Below, one piece after another: positions 1 to 6,578 of a stretch of DNA of 10,186 nucleotides (its first letter is position 1; every line of letters starts with the position of its first letter). The translations under genes and the position numbers were made by a program. The stretch covers positions 1 through 10,186 of the forward strand of contig CACWUI010000085.1 of the NCBI GenBank assembly GCA_902764045.1, written 5' to 3'. This DNA comes from an uncultured Lachnospiraceae bacterium (lineage in GTDB: Bacteria > Bacillota > Clostridia > Lachnospirales > Lachnospiraceae). The notes under the pieces were generated by a model that saw only the letters and a list, made by a program, of their open reading frames with translations, ran no database searches and was not told where the DNA came from.

Positions 1-1
1 A

Positions 2-860
2 ATAGTCGCTCAAAAATATATAGAAAAACCCTTATGTTATTATGGTCGTAAATGTGATATGAGAGTATGGGTAATGCTTACACATGATTTAAAAGTATAT
101 GTATATAAGGAAGGTCATTTGAAAACATGTAGTGAAAAATATGATATAAATAATCAAAAAGATGCTTTTGTTCATATAACAAATTATTCTTTTCAAAAAC
201 ATAGTTTAAATTTTCAAAAATTTGAATTAGGTAATGAAGTACCATTTTATGATTTCCAAAAATATTTAGATAAAGAATTCAAAGATAAAAAAATAAATGT
301 CAAAGAGCATATAATGGAACAAGTTAAATATATAGTAGGCTTAACGATGAAATCCGTTCGAGAAAAAATAAATGCAAATAATAGGACTTTTTGTTTTGAA
401 ATCTTTGGATATGATTTTATGATGGATATTGATTTTAATGTTTATTTATTAGAAATAAATACAAATCCAGGTTTAGAAATTTCTTCTCCTTGGATTAAAG
501 CCATAGTACCAAGAATGTTAGATGATGCTTTAAGATTAACTTTAGATGAGGTATTTCCTACCAAATATCAATTTGATAAAAATGCAATAACTGAATTAAC
601 ATATGAAGAATATTCGAATGATTTAATTCATAAAAAAGAAGAAGATAAAAAGGAAGGTCCAAGAATTATTAAAAGGAAAAGATTTACAACAATTTGTGAT
701 CAAGGCTCGGGAACTCAGGATAGAACAGAAGAAGAATATCAACAAGAAAATATAAGAAAAAAAGAAGTTGTAATACAGAAAAAAATAAATGAATTTAAAA
801 CTGAAGATATTAAAAATAATGAAAATAGTGCACATAAGGCACAAAATGAAAAAGAAGATC
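2..860 (+). CDS. Tubulin tyrosine ligase-like (TTLL) protein, eukaryotic, partial at both ends
   Basis: TTLL enzymes are eukaryotic ATP-grasp ligases that add tyrosine, glutamate or glycine to tubulin. The frame is open from base 2: upstream of the ATG at 59 it reads IVAQKYIEKPLCYYGRKCD, the usual TTLL core motif, so that ATG is an internal Met and the true start lies outside the window. Further motifs in order are RVWVM (about 62-76), HITNYSFQK (about 172-198), FEIFGYDFMMD (about 397-429) and the metal/ATP-binding LLEINTNPGLE (about 448-480), then the SSPWIKAIVPRML and FPTKYQF end of the domain. A Lys/Glu-rich low-complexity tail follows. 'EINTNPGLE..SP' resembles ciliate TTLLs. About 13 Gln codons are all CAA/CAG, and no intron is visible. 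The frame stays open to a TGA at 943, but the residues after about 860 are the bacterial lipoprotein gene read in the wrong frame. Family call is firm; the tubulin modification made is unknown. Confidence 0.85.
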
Positions 861-866
861 TTAGCA
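820..866. other. Junction between eukaryotic and bacterial sequence (probable assembly chimera)
   Basis: To the left, coding sequence is roughly one quarter G+C and encodes a eukaryotic TTLL. To the right it is about 45 percent G+C (by eye) and encodes a bacterial lipoprotein. The change occurs within the A-rich segment around 840-862, which makes sense in both reading frames: it encodes NEKED in the TTLL frame and MKKKI in the lipoprotein frame. A short shared A-rich stretch of this kind could bridge two unrelated sequences during assembly. The exact breakpoint cannot be fixed by eye. Confidence 0.75.
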
Positions 867-1301
867 GGAGTTTTGGCAGGAGCGGCAGCTGTACTTACCC
901 TTACGGGTTGCGGCGGAGGTACAACTGCAACCGCATCCTATAAGGACGGGGTGTATGAAGGTACCAGTCAGGTCCATGACGGCGATCCCGATGGAAGCGG
1001 AGCGGGCTTCGGTATGGTCAAACTTACGATCACAGATGGAAAAATTACTGATTGTGAGTATAATACATATGAACCCAACGGTAAAATAAAGGACAGCGAA
1101 TACGGTAAAAAGGACGGAGAGATAGCCAACAGGGATTTTTATAACAAGGCACAACGTGCGGTACAGGCATGTCAGAAATACGCAGAACAGCTTGCGCAGA
1201 CAGGTGATATAAACCGTGTTGATGCCATATCCGGAGCTACCATCTCATATGAGGAATTAAAAGAAGCCGTAGCAGATGCTCTTGAAAAGGCAAAGCAATA
1301 A
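846..1301 (+). CDS. FMN-binding domain lipoprotein with covalent-flavin threonine motif
   Basis: A 151-residue exported redox carrier. Residues 1-22 form a lipoprotein signal peptide (MKKK, hydrophobic stretch, LTGC lipobox with Cys22), placing it on the outer face of the cytoplasmic membrane. A Gly/Thr linker leads into one FMN-binding domain (PF04205 type): YKDGVYEG near residues 32-39, VKLTITDGKITDCEY near 58-72, and VDAISGATIS near 124-134. DxxSGAT is the site where ApbE-type flavin transferases attach FMN by a phosphoester bond, here predicted on Thr132. The ATG at 846 is preferred over the in-frame ATG at 789 because it begins the signal peptide exactly and 789 lies in the eukaryotic-type sequence. 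The only ribosome binding site is a weak AAGG at 836-839, and the true upstream region may be missing because of the junction. It heads the fumarate reductase operon, 18 bases before the next gene, suggesting a shared electron path (inference). No ApbE gene lies in the window. Confidence 0.9.
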   Translation: MKKKILAGVLAGAAAVLTLTGCGGGTTATASYKDGVYEGTSQVHDGDPDGSGAGFGMVKLTITDGKITDCEYNTYEPNGKIKDSEYGKKDGEIANRDFYNKAQRAVQACQKYAEQLAQTGDINRVDAISGATISYEELKEAVADALEKAKQ

Positions 1302-1319
1302 TATTCAGGAAAAACATTA

Positions 1320-1817
1320 ATGAAAAAAGCATCCCACATAATCATCATAATAACGGCTTTATTTCTCATATTGGGAGTTCCTGCCATTTGCAATGCAGGT
1401 AATATAATAAAGCTGTTTGAAGGGGATACCGATGCGGTATCCTCGGCCACATTGGCTGAGGATGAGCCTGACGGGGAGTTTTATATTCTGATCAATAAAA
1501 AGCTTCACCCGGATACTCTGGATCAGTGGGAAGCTTTTTTTAAGGGCGGGGAAACGGGTCTGATATTTGAGGATATAAACTGTACAGCCATGGATAATGA
1601 TCATCCCGGTCTGAAGTATGCGGATCACTGTAAAGCAAGGCTTCCGGAAAATCAGATGACCATAGATCCCGAAAACTCCATGATCGCCATATCCAAACTG
1701 CAGTGGGGGGATTGCGATATTTTTATAATATCGGATGAAGCTGCCCAAAAGTATCATTTGGAAGCGGTGGATGATACTATAATGAAAAAGATTTTTATAA
1801 AAGGCGGTGTAAAATGA
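1320..1817 (+). CDS. Small exported protein of unknown function with DAVSSAT motif
   Basis: A 165-residue protein I do not recognise. Residues 1-26 look like a signal peptide (MKKASH, a long Ile/Leu stretch, then CNA as a possible signal peptidase I site before Gly27); it could instead stay as a membrane anchor. The Cys in PAIC does not fit a lipobox. Just after it, residues 38-44 read DAVSSAT, close to the DAISGAT flavinylation site of the preceding lipoprotein, but no full FMN-binding domain follows. The remainder is an acidic soluble domain with Cys88, Cys104 and Cys132 and a pattern of short strands (FYILINKKL, TGLIFEDI, DIFIISDEA). AGGA at 1307-1310 is the likely ribosome binding site. 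Its stop overlaps the start of the membrane anchor gene by four bases (ATGA), so it is probably translated together with, and may work with, the reductase. A heme- or flavin-related accessory role is a guess. Confidence 0.75.
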   Translation: MKKASHIIIIITALFLILGVPAICNAGNIIKLFEGDTDAVSSATLAEDEPDGEFYILINKKLHPDTLDQWEAFFKGGETGLIFEDINCTAMDNDHPGLKYADHCKARLPENQMTIDPENSMIAISKLQWGDCDIFIISDEAAQKYHLEAVDDTIMKKIFIKGGVK

Positions 1818-2350
1818 GAAAGTTAAACGGGATCATTACAGCCGCCGTTATTGTGCTTTTTGTTATTCATGCACTGGCAGGTTCATATCAGATGGCAGGA
1901 GTGGGACAAAGTGCGCTTAAACCTGTTGCATGGACTGCTGCGGGTCTTGTTTTTGCGCACATCGTGATCAGTATCATTCTCACCGCGAGATCCATTAAAG
2001 TCTGGCGGCGTACCGGTGTAGGTTATTTTAAAGAAAACAAACTCTTCTGGGCGCGCAGGATAAGCGGGGCGGCGGTGATCTTCCTTCTGCTGATCCATAT
2101 GTTTGCAATAGGCACTAAAGTAAACGGTGTGTTCAGATTGCAGGAATTTAACACGCCTAAGCTGGTGATCCAGATATTGTTCGTATCGGCTCTGGCAGTG
2201 CATGTTATCTCTAATGTAAGACCCCTGCTTATCACTTTTGGGATAAAAAGCTTTAAATCCAGAATTTCGGAAATCATAATAATCCTGTCGGTCTTGTTTG
2301 CAGTGATGGGATTGGCCTTTGTAATATACTGGTTGAGATGGAACGGATGA
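1814..2350 (+). CDS. frdC: Fumarate reductase/succinate dehydrogenase membrane anchor, probable diheme cytochrome b (type B)
   Basis: A 178-residue integral membrane protein with five predicted helices: about residues 5-27, 37-58, 80-100, 116-142 and 151-173. Four of them carry one histidine in the hydrophobic core: His19, His49, His95 and His130. Five helices and four membrane histidines are the pattern of the diheme type B anchors of Bacillus subtilis SdhC and Wolinella FrdC, in which the four histidines ligate two b hemes. The gene order anchor-flavoprotein-iron sulfur (C-A-B) is also that of those operons. It would pass electrons between the membrane and the cytoplasmic FrdAB dimer. Start and stop both sit in ATGA overlaps with the neighbouring genes, indicating coupled translation. 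Primary sequence similarity to known anchors is weak by eye, so the identity rests on topology, histidines and neighbours. Confidence 0.72.
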   Translation: MRKLNGIITAAVIVLFVIHALAGSYQMAGVGQSALKPVAWTAAGLVFAHIVISIILTARSIKVWRRTGVGYFKENKLFWARRISGAAVIFLLLIHMFAIGTKVNGVFRLQEFNTPKLVIQILFVSALAVHVISNVRPLLITFGIKSFKSRISEIIIILSVLFAVMGLAFVIYWLRWNG

Positions 2351-3924
2351 AAATGGAAACGGTAAATATAATAGGTGCGGGACTTGCGGGGCTTTCCGCT
2401 GCACATACATTTGCAAAAAACAAAATAAGATCAAGACTTATTTCTCTCCAGCCCTCTGAACGGGCACAGTCTGTTATGGCAGAGGGTGGTATTAATGCTG
2501 CCTTAAATACCATGGGAGAGGGAGACAGTACATTTGAACATTTTGAGGATACTATGCGTGGAGGCGCTTTCCTGGCAGACCCGAAAGCTGCGGAGGTGCT
2601 GACGGAGCATGCCCCGGAAATAGTAACGGAGCTTTTTAAAATGGGTACGCCCTTTGCAATGAAGGGGGACAGTATCATCCAGAGGAATTTCGGTGGTCAG
2701 AAAAAAAAGCGTACTGCATTTGCAAAAAGCTCCACCGGCAAAGTGATAATGACAGCCCTTATTGATGAGGTTCGCAAATATGAGGCTGAAGGATATGTGG
2801 AAAGGCTTGATCACCATGAGGCGCTTGAACCGGTTCTTGCGGATGATATGTGCATAGGTGTGTATGTCCGTGATACGTTTGCCGGGGAAGCAGTGTTTTG
2901 CAGGGGGCCTGTTATTACGGCCTGCGGTGGTCTCAACGGGCTTTTCGAAGGGATGACCACGGGAAGCTCTGCCAACTCAGGTGACTTTACTGCTGCGTGT
3001 TTTGCCCTGGGGGTAAATGCGGCTAATCTTGAAATGATCCAGTATCATCCCACCACGGTGGTCGTTCCCGGAAAAAGAATGCTTGTCAGTGAGGCGGCAA
3101 GATGTGAGGGCGGCAGACTGTTTATTAAACGAAAAGGTGATCCATGGTTCTTTATGGATGAACTTTATCCGGATATGGGAAATCTTGCCCCGAGAGATGT
3201 GATCTCGAAGACCATGACAGAAGTCGTGGCTGCAGATGATACCGGTGATCAGGTATATCTTGACCTTACAGAACTGCCGCGGGGAACATGGAATAAAAAG
3301 CTGTCGGACATGAGGGATGAGATAAAAGAATATCTTGGGATTGACCCGGCAAAAGAACCTGTCCCCGTAACGCCGGGAATACATTTCTTCATGGGTGGTA
3401 TTTTGGTTGATAAGGATCATCGCACTTCCGTTAAAGGCCTCTATGCAGCGGGAGAATGCGCCTGTCAGTACCATGGCGCCAACCGGCTGGGCGGAAACTC
3501 CATGCTTGCCGCTGTTTATGGTGGTAAGGTGGCAGCAGACTCCCTGATACGGGACGCGGTTTATTATAAAGAGGTTTCAGAATGTCAGGCGGTTCCGGAA
3601 GCCCCTGAGATAAGATGCGGCTTTTCACGGGAACTGTCAGAGATATTAGGACAGGGAATGGGGATAGTCAGGTCAGGAGAGGGTCTTGAAAGGGCGCTTA
3701 AACATATTGATGAATTAAAAGACGAATGTAATATAAGAGAAAAGAGAAGGCTGTATCTGGCAGAGGCGATGCTCCTTAGTGCATTAAAGAGAGAGGAGAC
3801 CAGAGGGGCCCAGGTCAGAAGTGATTTTCCGGCAAAGGATGATGCACGCTTTAAAAAAACAACAGTGGCTGTTTTCAGGAACGGTAAAACAGAAATAGAT
3901 TTTAAGGAAATAGGGCAGATATGA
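2347..3924 (+). CDS. frdA: Fumarate reductase/succinate dehydrogenase flavoprotein subunit lacking the covalent-FAD histidine
   Basis: Catalytic FAD subunit (525 residues) interconverting fumarate and succinate in the cytoplasm. The FAD-binding fold starts with VNIIGAGLAGLSAAH near residues 5-19. NTMGEGD and HFEDTMRGGAFLAD (about 54-79) closely follow Bacillus-type SdhA. Substrate and catalytic residues are present: His234 in YHPTT, Glu249 and Arg252 in SEAARCEGG, Arg283 in APRDV, His346 in HFFMGG and Arg380 in HGANRLGGNS. The residue that normally carries covalent FAD (His in RSHxVxAxGG) is Gln41 here (RAQSVMAEGG), so FAD should be bound non-covalently. There is no signal peptide, so it is not a periplasmic-type flavocytochrome. 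The start at 2347 gives an ATGA overlap with the anchor gene, like the next junction at 3921; ATG 2338 (three residues longer) is possible. It is shorter than most SdhA/FrdA (about 580-600), mainly at the C-terminus. Aspartate oxidase was considered, but the adjacent iron-sulfur subunit argues against it. Confidence 0.9.
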   Translation: MKMETVNIIGAGLAGLSAAHTFAKNKIRSRLISLQPSERAQSVMAEGGINAALNTMGEGDSTFEHFEDTMRGGAFLADPKAAEVLTEHAPEIVTELFKMGTPFAMKGDSIIQRNFGGQKKKRTAFAKSSTGKVIMTALIDEVRKYEAEGYVERLDHHEALEPVLADDMCIGVYVRDTFAGEAVFCRGPVITACGGLNGLFEGMTTGSSANSGDFTAACFALGVNAANLEMIQYHPTTVVVPGKRMLVSEAARCEGGRLFIKRKGDPWFFMDELYPDMGNLAPRDVISKTMTEVVAADDTGDQVYLDLTELPRGTWNKKLSDMRDEIKEYLGIDPAKEPVPVTPGIHFFMGGILVDKDHRTSVKGLYAAGECACQYHGANRLGGNSMLAAVYGGKVAADSLIRDAVYYKEVSECQAVPEAPEIRCGFSRELSEILGQGMGIVRSGEGLERALKHIDELKDECNIREKRRLYLAEAMLLSALKREETRGAQVRSDFPAKDDARFKKTTVAVFRNGKTEIDFKEIGQI

Positions 3925-4562
3925 AGATTTCTGTATTAAGAAAAAAAATCGGTGAAAAGGGCAGATGGCAGATATTTGAATACGAGCCGAAGGAGCCCGG
4001 GGAAACCGTGGCGTCCGCTTTAAACAACATAAACAGGACTAATCCCGGAGAAAGAATAATCTGGGATTGCGGATGTCTTCAAAAAAAATGCGGAGCCTGC
4101 GCCATGGTGATAAACGACCGTCCCACTCTTGCCTGCGCAGTAAAGCTGGCGGATATAAAGGGAGGATTACGCCTTGAGGCGCTGCGCAAATTTCCTATAA
4201 TAGAAGATCTCATGGTGGACAGAACCGTTTTGCGGGAGAATCTCCTAAATGCAAGGGAGTGGCTGGAAGAGGAAGCCGTAATGAACGAAAAAAAGCAGGA
4301 GCTGCTTTATGAGGCTTCAAGGTGCCTGCAATGCGGTTGCTGCCTTGAGGTCTGTCCCCAGTTTATGCCTGGTGATAAGTTCTTCGGTACGGCAGCGGCA
4401 GTGCCCATGATCCGTCTTATAAACTGCTCAAAAGGGGATGAGAAAAAACGACTGAGGAAAGAATACTACAGGCATGTGTATTCAGGCTGCGGAAAGTCCC
4501 TGTCCTGTAGAAACATCTGCCCGGCAGGGATAGATGTGGACCGGCTGCTGGTTTCCCGTTAA
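3921..4562 (+). CDS. frdB: Fumarate reductase/succinate dehydrogenase iron-sulfur subunit
   Basis: A 213-residue electron-transfer subunit linking the flavoprotein to the membrane anchor. The N-terminal ferredoxin-like domain has a [2Fe-2S] motif: Cys52, Cys57 and Cys60 (CLQKKCGAC) plus Cys72, in a WDCGC context resembling the Bacillus SdhB motif. The C-terminal domain has CLQCGCCLEVCP (Cys135, 138, 141, 145) for the [4Fe-4S] cluster, and Cys190, Cys196 and Cys200 (CGKSLSCRNICP) with the C-x5-C-x3-C-P spacing of the [3Fe-4S] cluster. All three clusters therefore look intact. Cys50 and Cys140 are extra cysteines beside the ligands. At 213 residues it is somewhat shorter than most family members (about 230-260), ending soon after the last cluster. 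The start overlaps the flavoprotein stop as ATGA. It is the last gene of the operon; no GC-rich terminator follows before the next promoter. Confidence 0.92.
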   Translation: MKISVLRKKIGEKGRWQIFEYEPKEPGETVASALNNINRTNPGERIIWDCGCLQKKCGACAMVINDRPTLACAVKLADIKGGLRLEALRKFPIIEDLMVDRTVLRENLLNAREWLEEEAVMNEKKQELLYEASRCLQCGCCLEVCPQFMPGDKFFGTAAAVPMIRLINCSKGDEKKRLRKEYYRHVYSGCGKSLSCRNICPAGIDVDRLLVSR

Positions 4563-4600
4563 AAAAATCAAATTTTTTTTAAAAAAGTCCTATTTTACCC

Positions 4601-4629
4601 TTGACGTTTTGCCCATAAAATCATAAACT
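4601..4629 (+). promoter_or_regulatory. Probable sigma-70-type promoter for the tRNA-like gene
   Basis: TTGACG at 4601-4606 (five of six bases of the -35 consensus), a 17-base spacer and TAAACT at 4624-4629 as a moderate -10. Transcription would start near 4636, about 25 bases before the tRNA-like 5' end. Another -10-like hexamer, TATACG at 4629-4634, is too far from the -35 (22 bases). The position fits a stable-RNA promoter. Confidence 0.5.
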
Positions 4630-4660
4630 ATACGTTGTCGTGATTAACGGCTGAATGTTT

Positions 4661-4714
4661 CGATGCGTGGCTCAGCTTGGTAGAGCGCTGTGTTAGGGAC
4701 GCAGAGGCCGCAGG
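4661..4714 (+). tRNA. tRNA-Pro(AGG)-like gene, 3' part missing
   Basis: Bases 4661-4714 fit tRNA positions 1-53. A seven-base acceptor 5' strand begins with C1, as is common in bacterial tRNA-Pro. T8 and G9 follow. The D-arm GCTC/GAGC (4670-4673 and 4683-4686) pairs perfectly around AGCTTGGTA. G26 precedes an anticodon stem CTGTG/CGCAG (4688-4692 and 4700-4704) that closes the loop TTAGGGA with anticodon AGG and G37, as in proline tRNAs. AGGCC and GCAGG then match the variable loop and 5' T-stem. The expected T-loop (TTCGAAT type), 3' T-stem and 3' acceptor strand (which would be CGCATCG) are absent: a terminator hairpin begins at once. As written it cannot make a normal tRNA. It may be a decayed or deleted tRNA gene, an assembly artefact, or a tRNA-like small RNA. 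Confidence 0.55.
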
Positions 4715-4744
4715 GGAAAGCCCGGATTGAGGCTTTCCCTTTTT
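4714..4744 (+). terminator. Rho-independent terminator fused to the tRNA-like sequence
   Basis: A perfect nine-base-pair stem, GGGAAAGCC (4714-4722) with GGCTTTCCC (4731-4739), around the eight-base loop CGGATTGA, followed by five T, an A and five more T. The first stem base coincides with the last recognisable tRNA base. It should stop the transcript from the promoter near 4601 and also any read-through from the fumarate reductase operon. Confidence 0.85.
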
Positions 4745-4812
4745 ATTTTTAAAAAAAATTATCCCCCTACCCGGGATAGAGGATTAAAGAAAACTGTTAA
4801 AATGATCGAAAA

Positions 4813-4820
4813 GGGAGGTG
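4813..4820 (+). promoter_or_regulatory. Ribosome binding site of the ABC exporter
   Basis: GGGAGGTG lies ten bases before the ATG at 4831 and decides that start. The stretch 4751-4812 between the terminator and this site holds no gene; a promoter for the exporter must lie there, but I see no convincing -35/-10 pair. Confidence 0.7.
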
Positions 4821-4830
4821 AAGCCGGACA

Positions 4831-6570
4831 ATGAAGGACCCGAAATTAAAAAGTAATCTGAAAAGACTTAAAGCTTATTACAAGCCATATAAGAAAGCTT
4901 TCTGGCAGGATATGATATGCGCGATCCTTTCGGCGCTTATAGCTCTTACCATACCCTTTGTGGTGCGATATGTGGTTCAGAATCTGGTGGATCTTCCCGG
5001 GAATGAAGCTGTTACCAGGGTGATCATTGCAGGGATCATCCTGGCGGCTCTGGTTATTTTCCAGCTGTTTTGCAATTACTTTGTTGCATATGTGGGGCAT
5101 ATGATGGGAGCAAAGATAGAGACTGACATGCGGCGGGATATATTCGAGCATTACCAGAAACTCTCATTTTCATTTTATGATGAGCAGAAAACCGGGCAGC
5201 TCCTTTCCAGAGTGACATCGGATCGTTTTGATATAACAGAGCTTCTCCATCACGGTCCGGAAAATATCGTGATATGCACCATCCGTATCATCGGAGCTCT
5301 GATCATTCTGATAATCATCAATCCTTTTCTTGCGCTGGCGGCCTACATACTGGTGCCCGTGATGATAATATTTGCCTATTATTATAATAAAAAAATGAAG
5401 GCGGCTTACCTTAAGAACAGGGAAAAGATAGGTGATGTGAATGCCCAGGTCGAGGATTCTCTTTCCGGTATCCGGGTGGTGAAGTCCTTTGCAAATGAGG
5501 AAGTGGAAAACCATAAGTTCAGACTGGGGAACAGGGCATTTCTCATGGCAAAAAGAGCTACCTACAGATATATGGGCGGATATAATGCAGGACTTAAAGC
5601 GTTTACAGCCATGATGACAGTCATCGTAATGGTGGTGGGTGGCATCATGATAAGTCAGGGAAGCCTTGATGTGGCTGATCTGCTGGCATTTCTGCTTTAT
5701 ATCAGCATCCTTACGGAGCCCATCAAGCAGCTGGTGGACTTTACGGAGATGTTCCAGAACGGTTATTCCGGCTTTGAGAGATTTGTTGAGATAATGGATA
5801 TTGATCCGGATATTCAGGATAAAAAGGGCGCTGCGGACTTGGGAAATGTGGATGGAAGAGTGACGTTTGACAATGTTACTTTTAAGTACGGAAAGTCAAA
5901 TGATGAGGTATTAAAAGATATAAGCCTTGACGTACCACCGGGAGGTTATTACGCCATAGTCGGACCATCGGGTATAGGAAAGACCACCCTTGTAAGCCTT
6001 ATTCCAAGATTTTATGAGATAAATGACGGAAGCATAAAGATAGACGGTACAGATATCAGGGATGTTACGCAGAAGAGTCTCAGAAACAATATCGGTATAG
6101 TGCAGCAGGATGTGTATCTTTTTATGGGTACAGTCTATGAAAATATTCTCTACGGCAGGCCGGATGCCACAAGGGAAGAGGTGATCGAGGCGGCAAAGAA
6201 CGCCAATGCCCATGACTTTATAATGGAACTGCCGAACGGTTATGATACGGATATCGGTCAAAGAGGAGTGAAACTCTCAGGTGGTCAGAAGCAGCGTATT
6301 TCCATTGCCAGGGTATTCTTAAAAAACCCGCCCATTCTTATATTTGACGAGGCGACCAGTGCTCTGGATAATGAAAGCGAGCGAGTGGTACAGGAGTCAA
6401 TGGACAGGCTGGCCCAAAACAGGACCACATTTGTTATCGCTCACAGGCTGACCACCGTAAGGAATGCTGAAAGAATATTGGTGATGACCAGAAGAGGCAT
6501 CAGACAGGAGACTCCGGAGGAGTTTTTTTCGGATAAGACTGTTGATTTTAAAGGAAAAGTCAGTGTATAG
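4831..6570 (+). CDS. ABC exporter half-transporter (membrane domain fused to ATPase)
   Basis: A 579-residue ATP-driven exporter of the MsbA/LmrA/BmrA kind. The N-terminal part (about 1-310) is a six-helix type I exporter membrane domain, with SFSFYDEQKTGQLLSRVTSD near residues 112-131, typical of this family. The C-terminal part is a complete ATPase: Walker A GPSGIGKT (378-385, Lys384), Q-loop Gln426 in NNIGIVQQD, signature LSGGQ (482-486), Walker B ILIFDE (502-507, Glu507 catalytic) and H-loop His538 in FVIAHRL. With all catalytic residues present it could act as a homodimer, and no partner half-transporter is next to it. Substrate cannot be read from the sequence; lipids, peptides or drugs are typical. 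The DUF1653 gene follows after eight bases, so the two are probably co-transcribed. Confidence 0.93.
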   Translation: MKDPKLKSNLKRLKAYYKPYKKAFWQDMICAILSALIALTIPFVVRYVVQNLVDLPGNEAVTRVIIAGIILAALVIFQLFCNYFVAYVGHMMGAKIETDMRRDIFEHYQKLSFSFYDEQKTGQLLSRVTSDRFDITELLHHGPENIVICTIRIIGALIILIIINPFLALAAYILVPVMIIFAYYYNKKMKAAYLKNREKIGDVNAQVEDSLSGIRVVKSFANEEVENHKFRLGNRAFLMAKRATYRYMGGYNAGLKAFTAMMTVIVMVVGGIMISQGSLDVADLLAFLLYISILTEPIKQLVDFTEMFQNGYSGFERFVEIMDIDPDIQDKKGAADLGNVDGRVTFDNVTFKYGKSNDEVLKDISLDVPPGGYYAIVGPSGIGKTTLVSLIPRFYEINDGSIKIDGTDIRDVTQKSLRNNIGIVQQDVYLFMGTVYENILYGRPDATREEVIEAAKNANAHDFIMELPNGYDTDIGQRGVKLSGGQKQRISIARVFLKNPPILIFDEATSALDNESERVVQESMDRLAQNRTTFVIAHRLTTVRNAERILVMTRRGIRQETPEEFFSDKTVDFKGKVSV

Positions 6571-6578
6571 GAGTATAA

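Noticed and set aside
623..844. Minus-strand open frame rich in Phe, Ile and Leu resembling a membrane protein
   Set aside because: It is the reverse complement of the Lys/Glu/Asn-rich TTLL tail; AT-rich antisense sequence gives such hydrophobic shadows, and there is no ribosome binding site or motif.
1883..2434. Minus-strand open frame antisense to frdC
   Set aside because: No ribosome binding site, odd composition, and it covers a convincing membrane-anchor gene in a translationally coupled operon.
4561..4586. A/T-only palindrome right after frdB (A-run, TCAAAT, T-run, then A-run) as operon terminator
   Set aside because: The possible hairpin has only A:T pairs, and its T-run is part of the stem and is followed by A rather than T. 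It does not look like an intrinsic terminator; the hairpin at 4714-4744 is the first convincing one.
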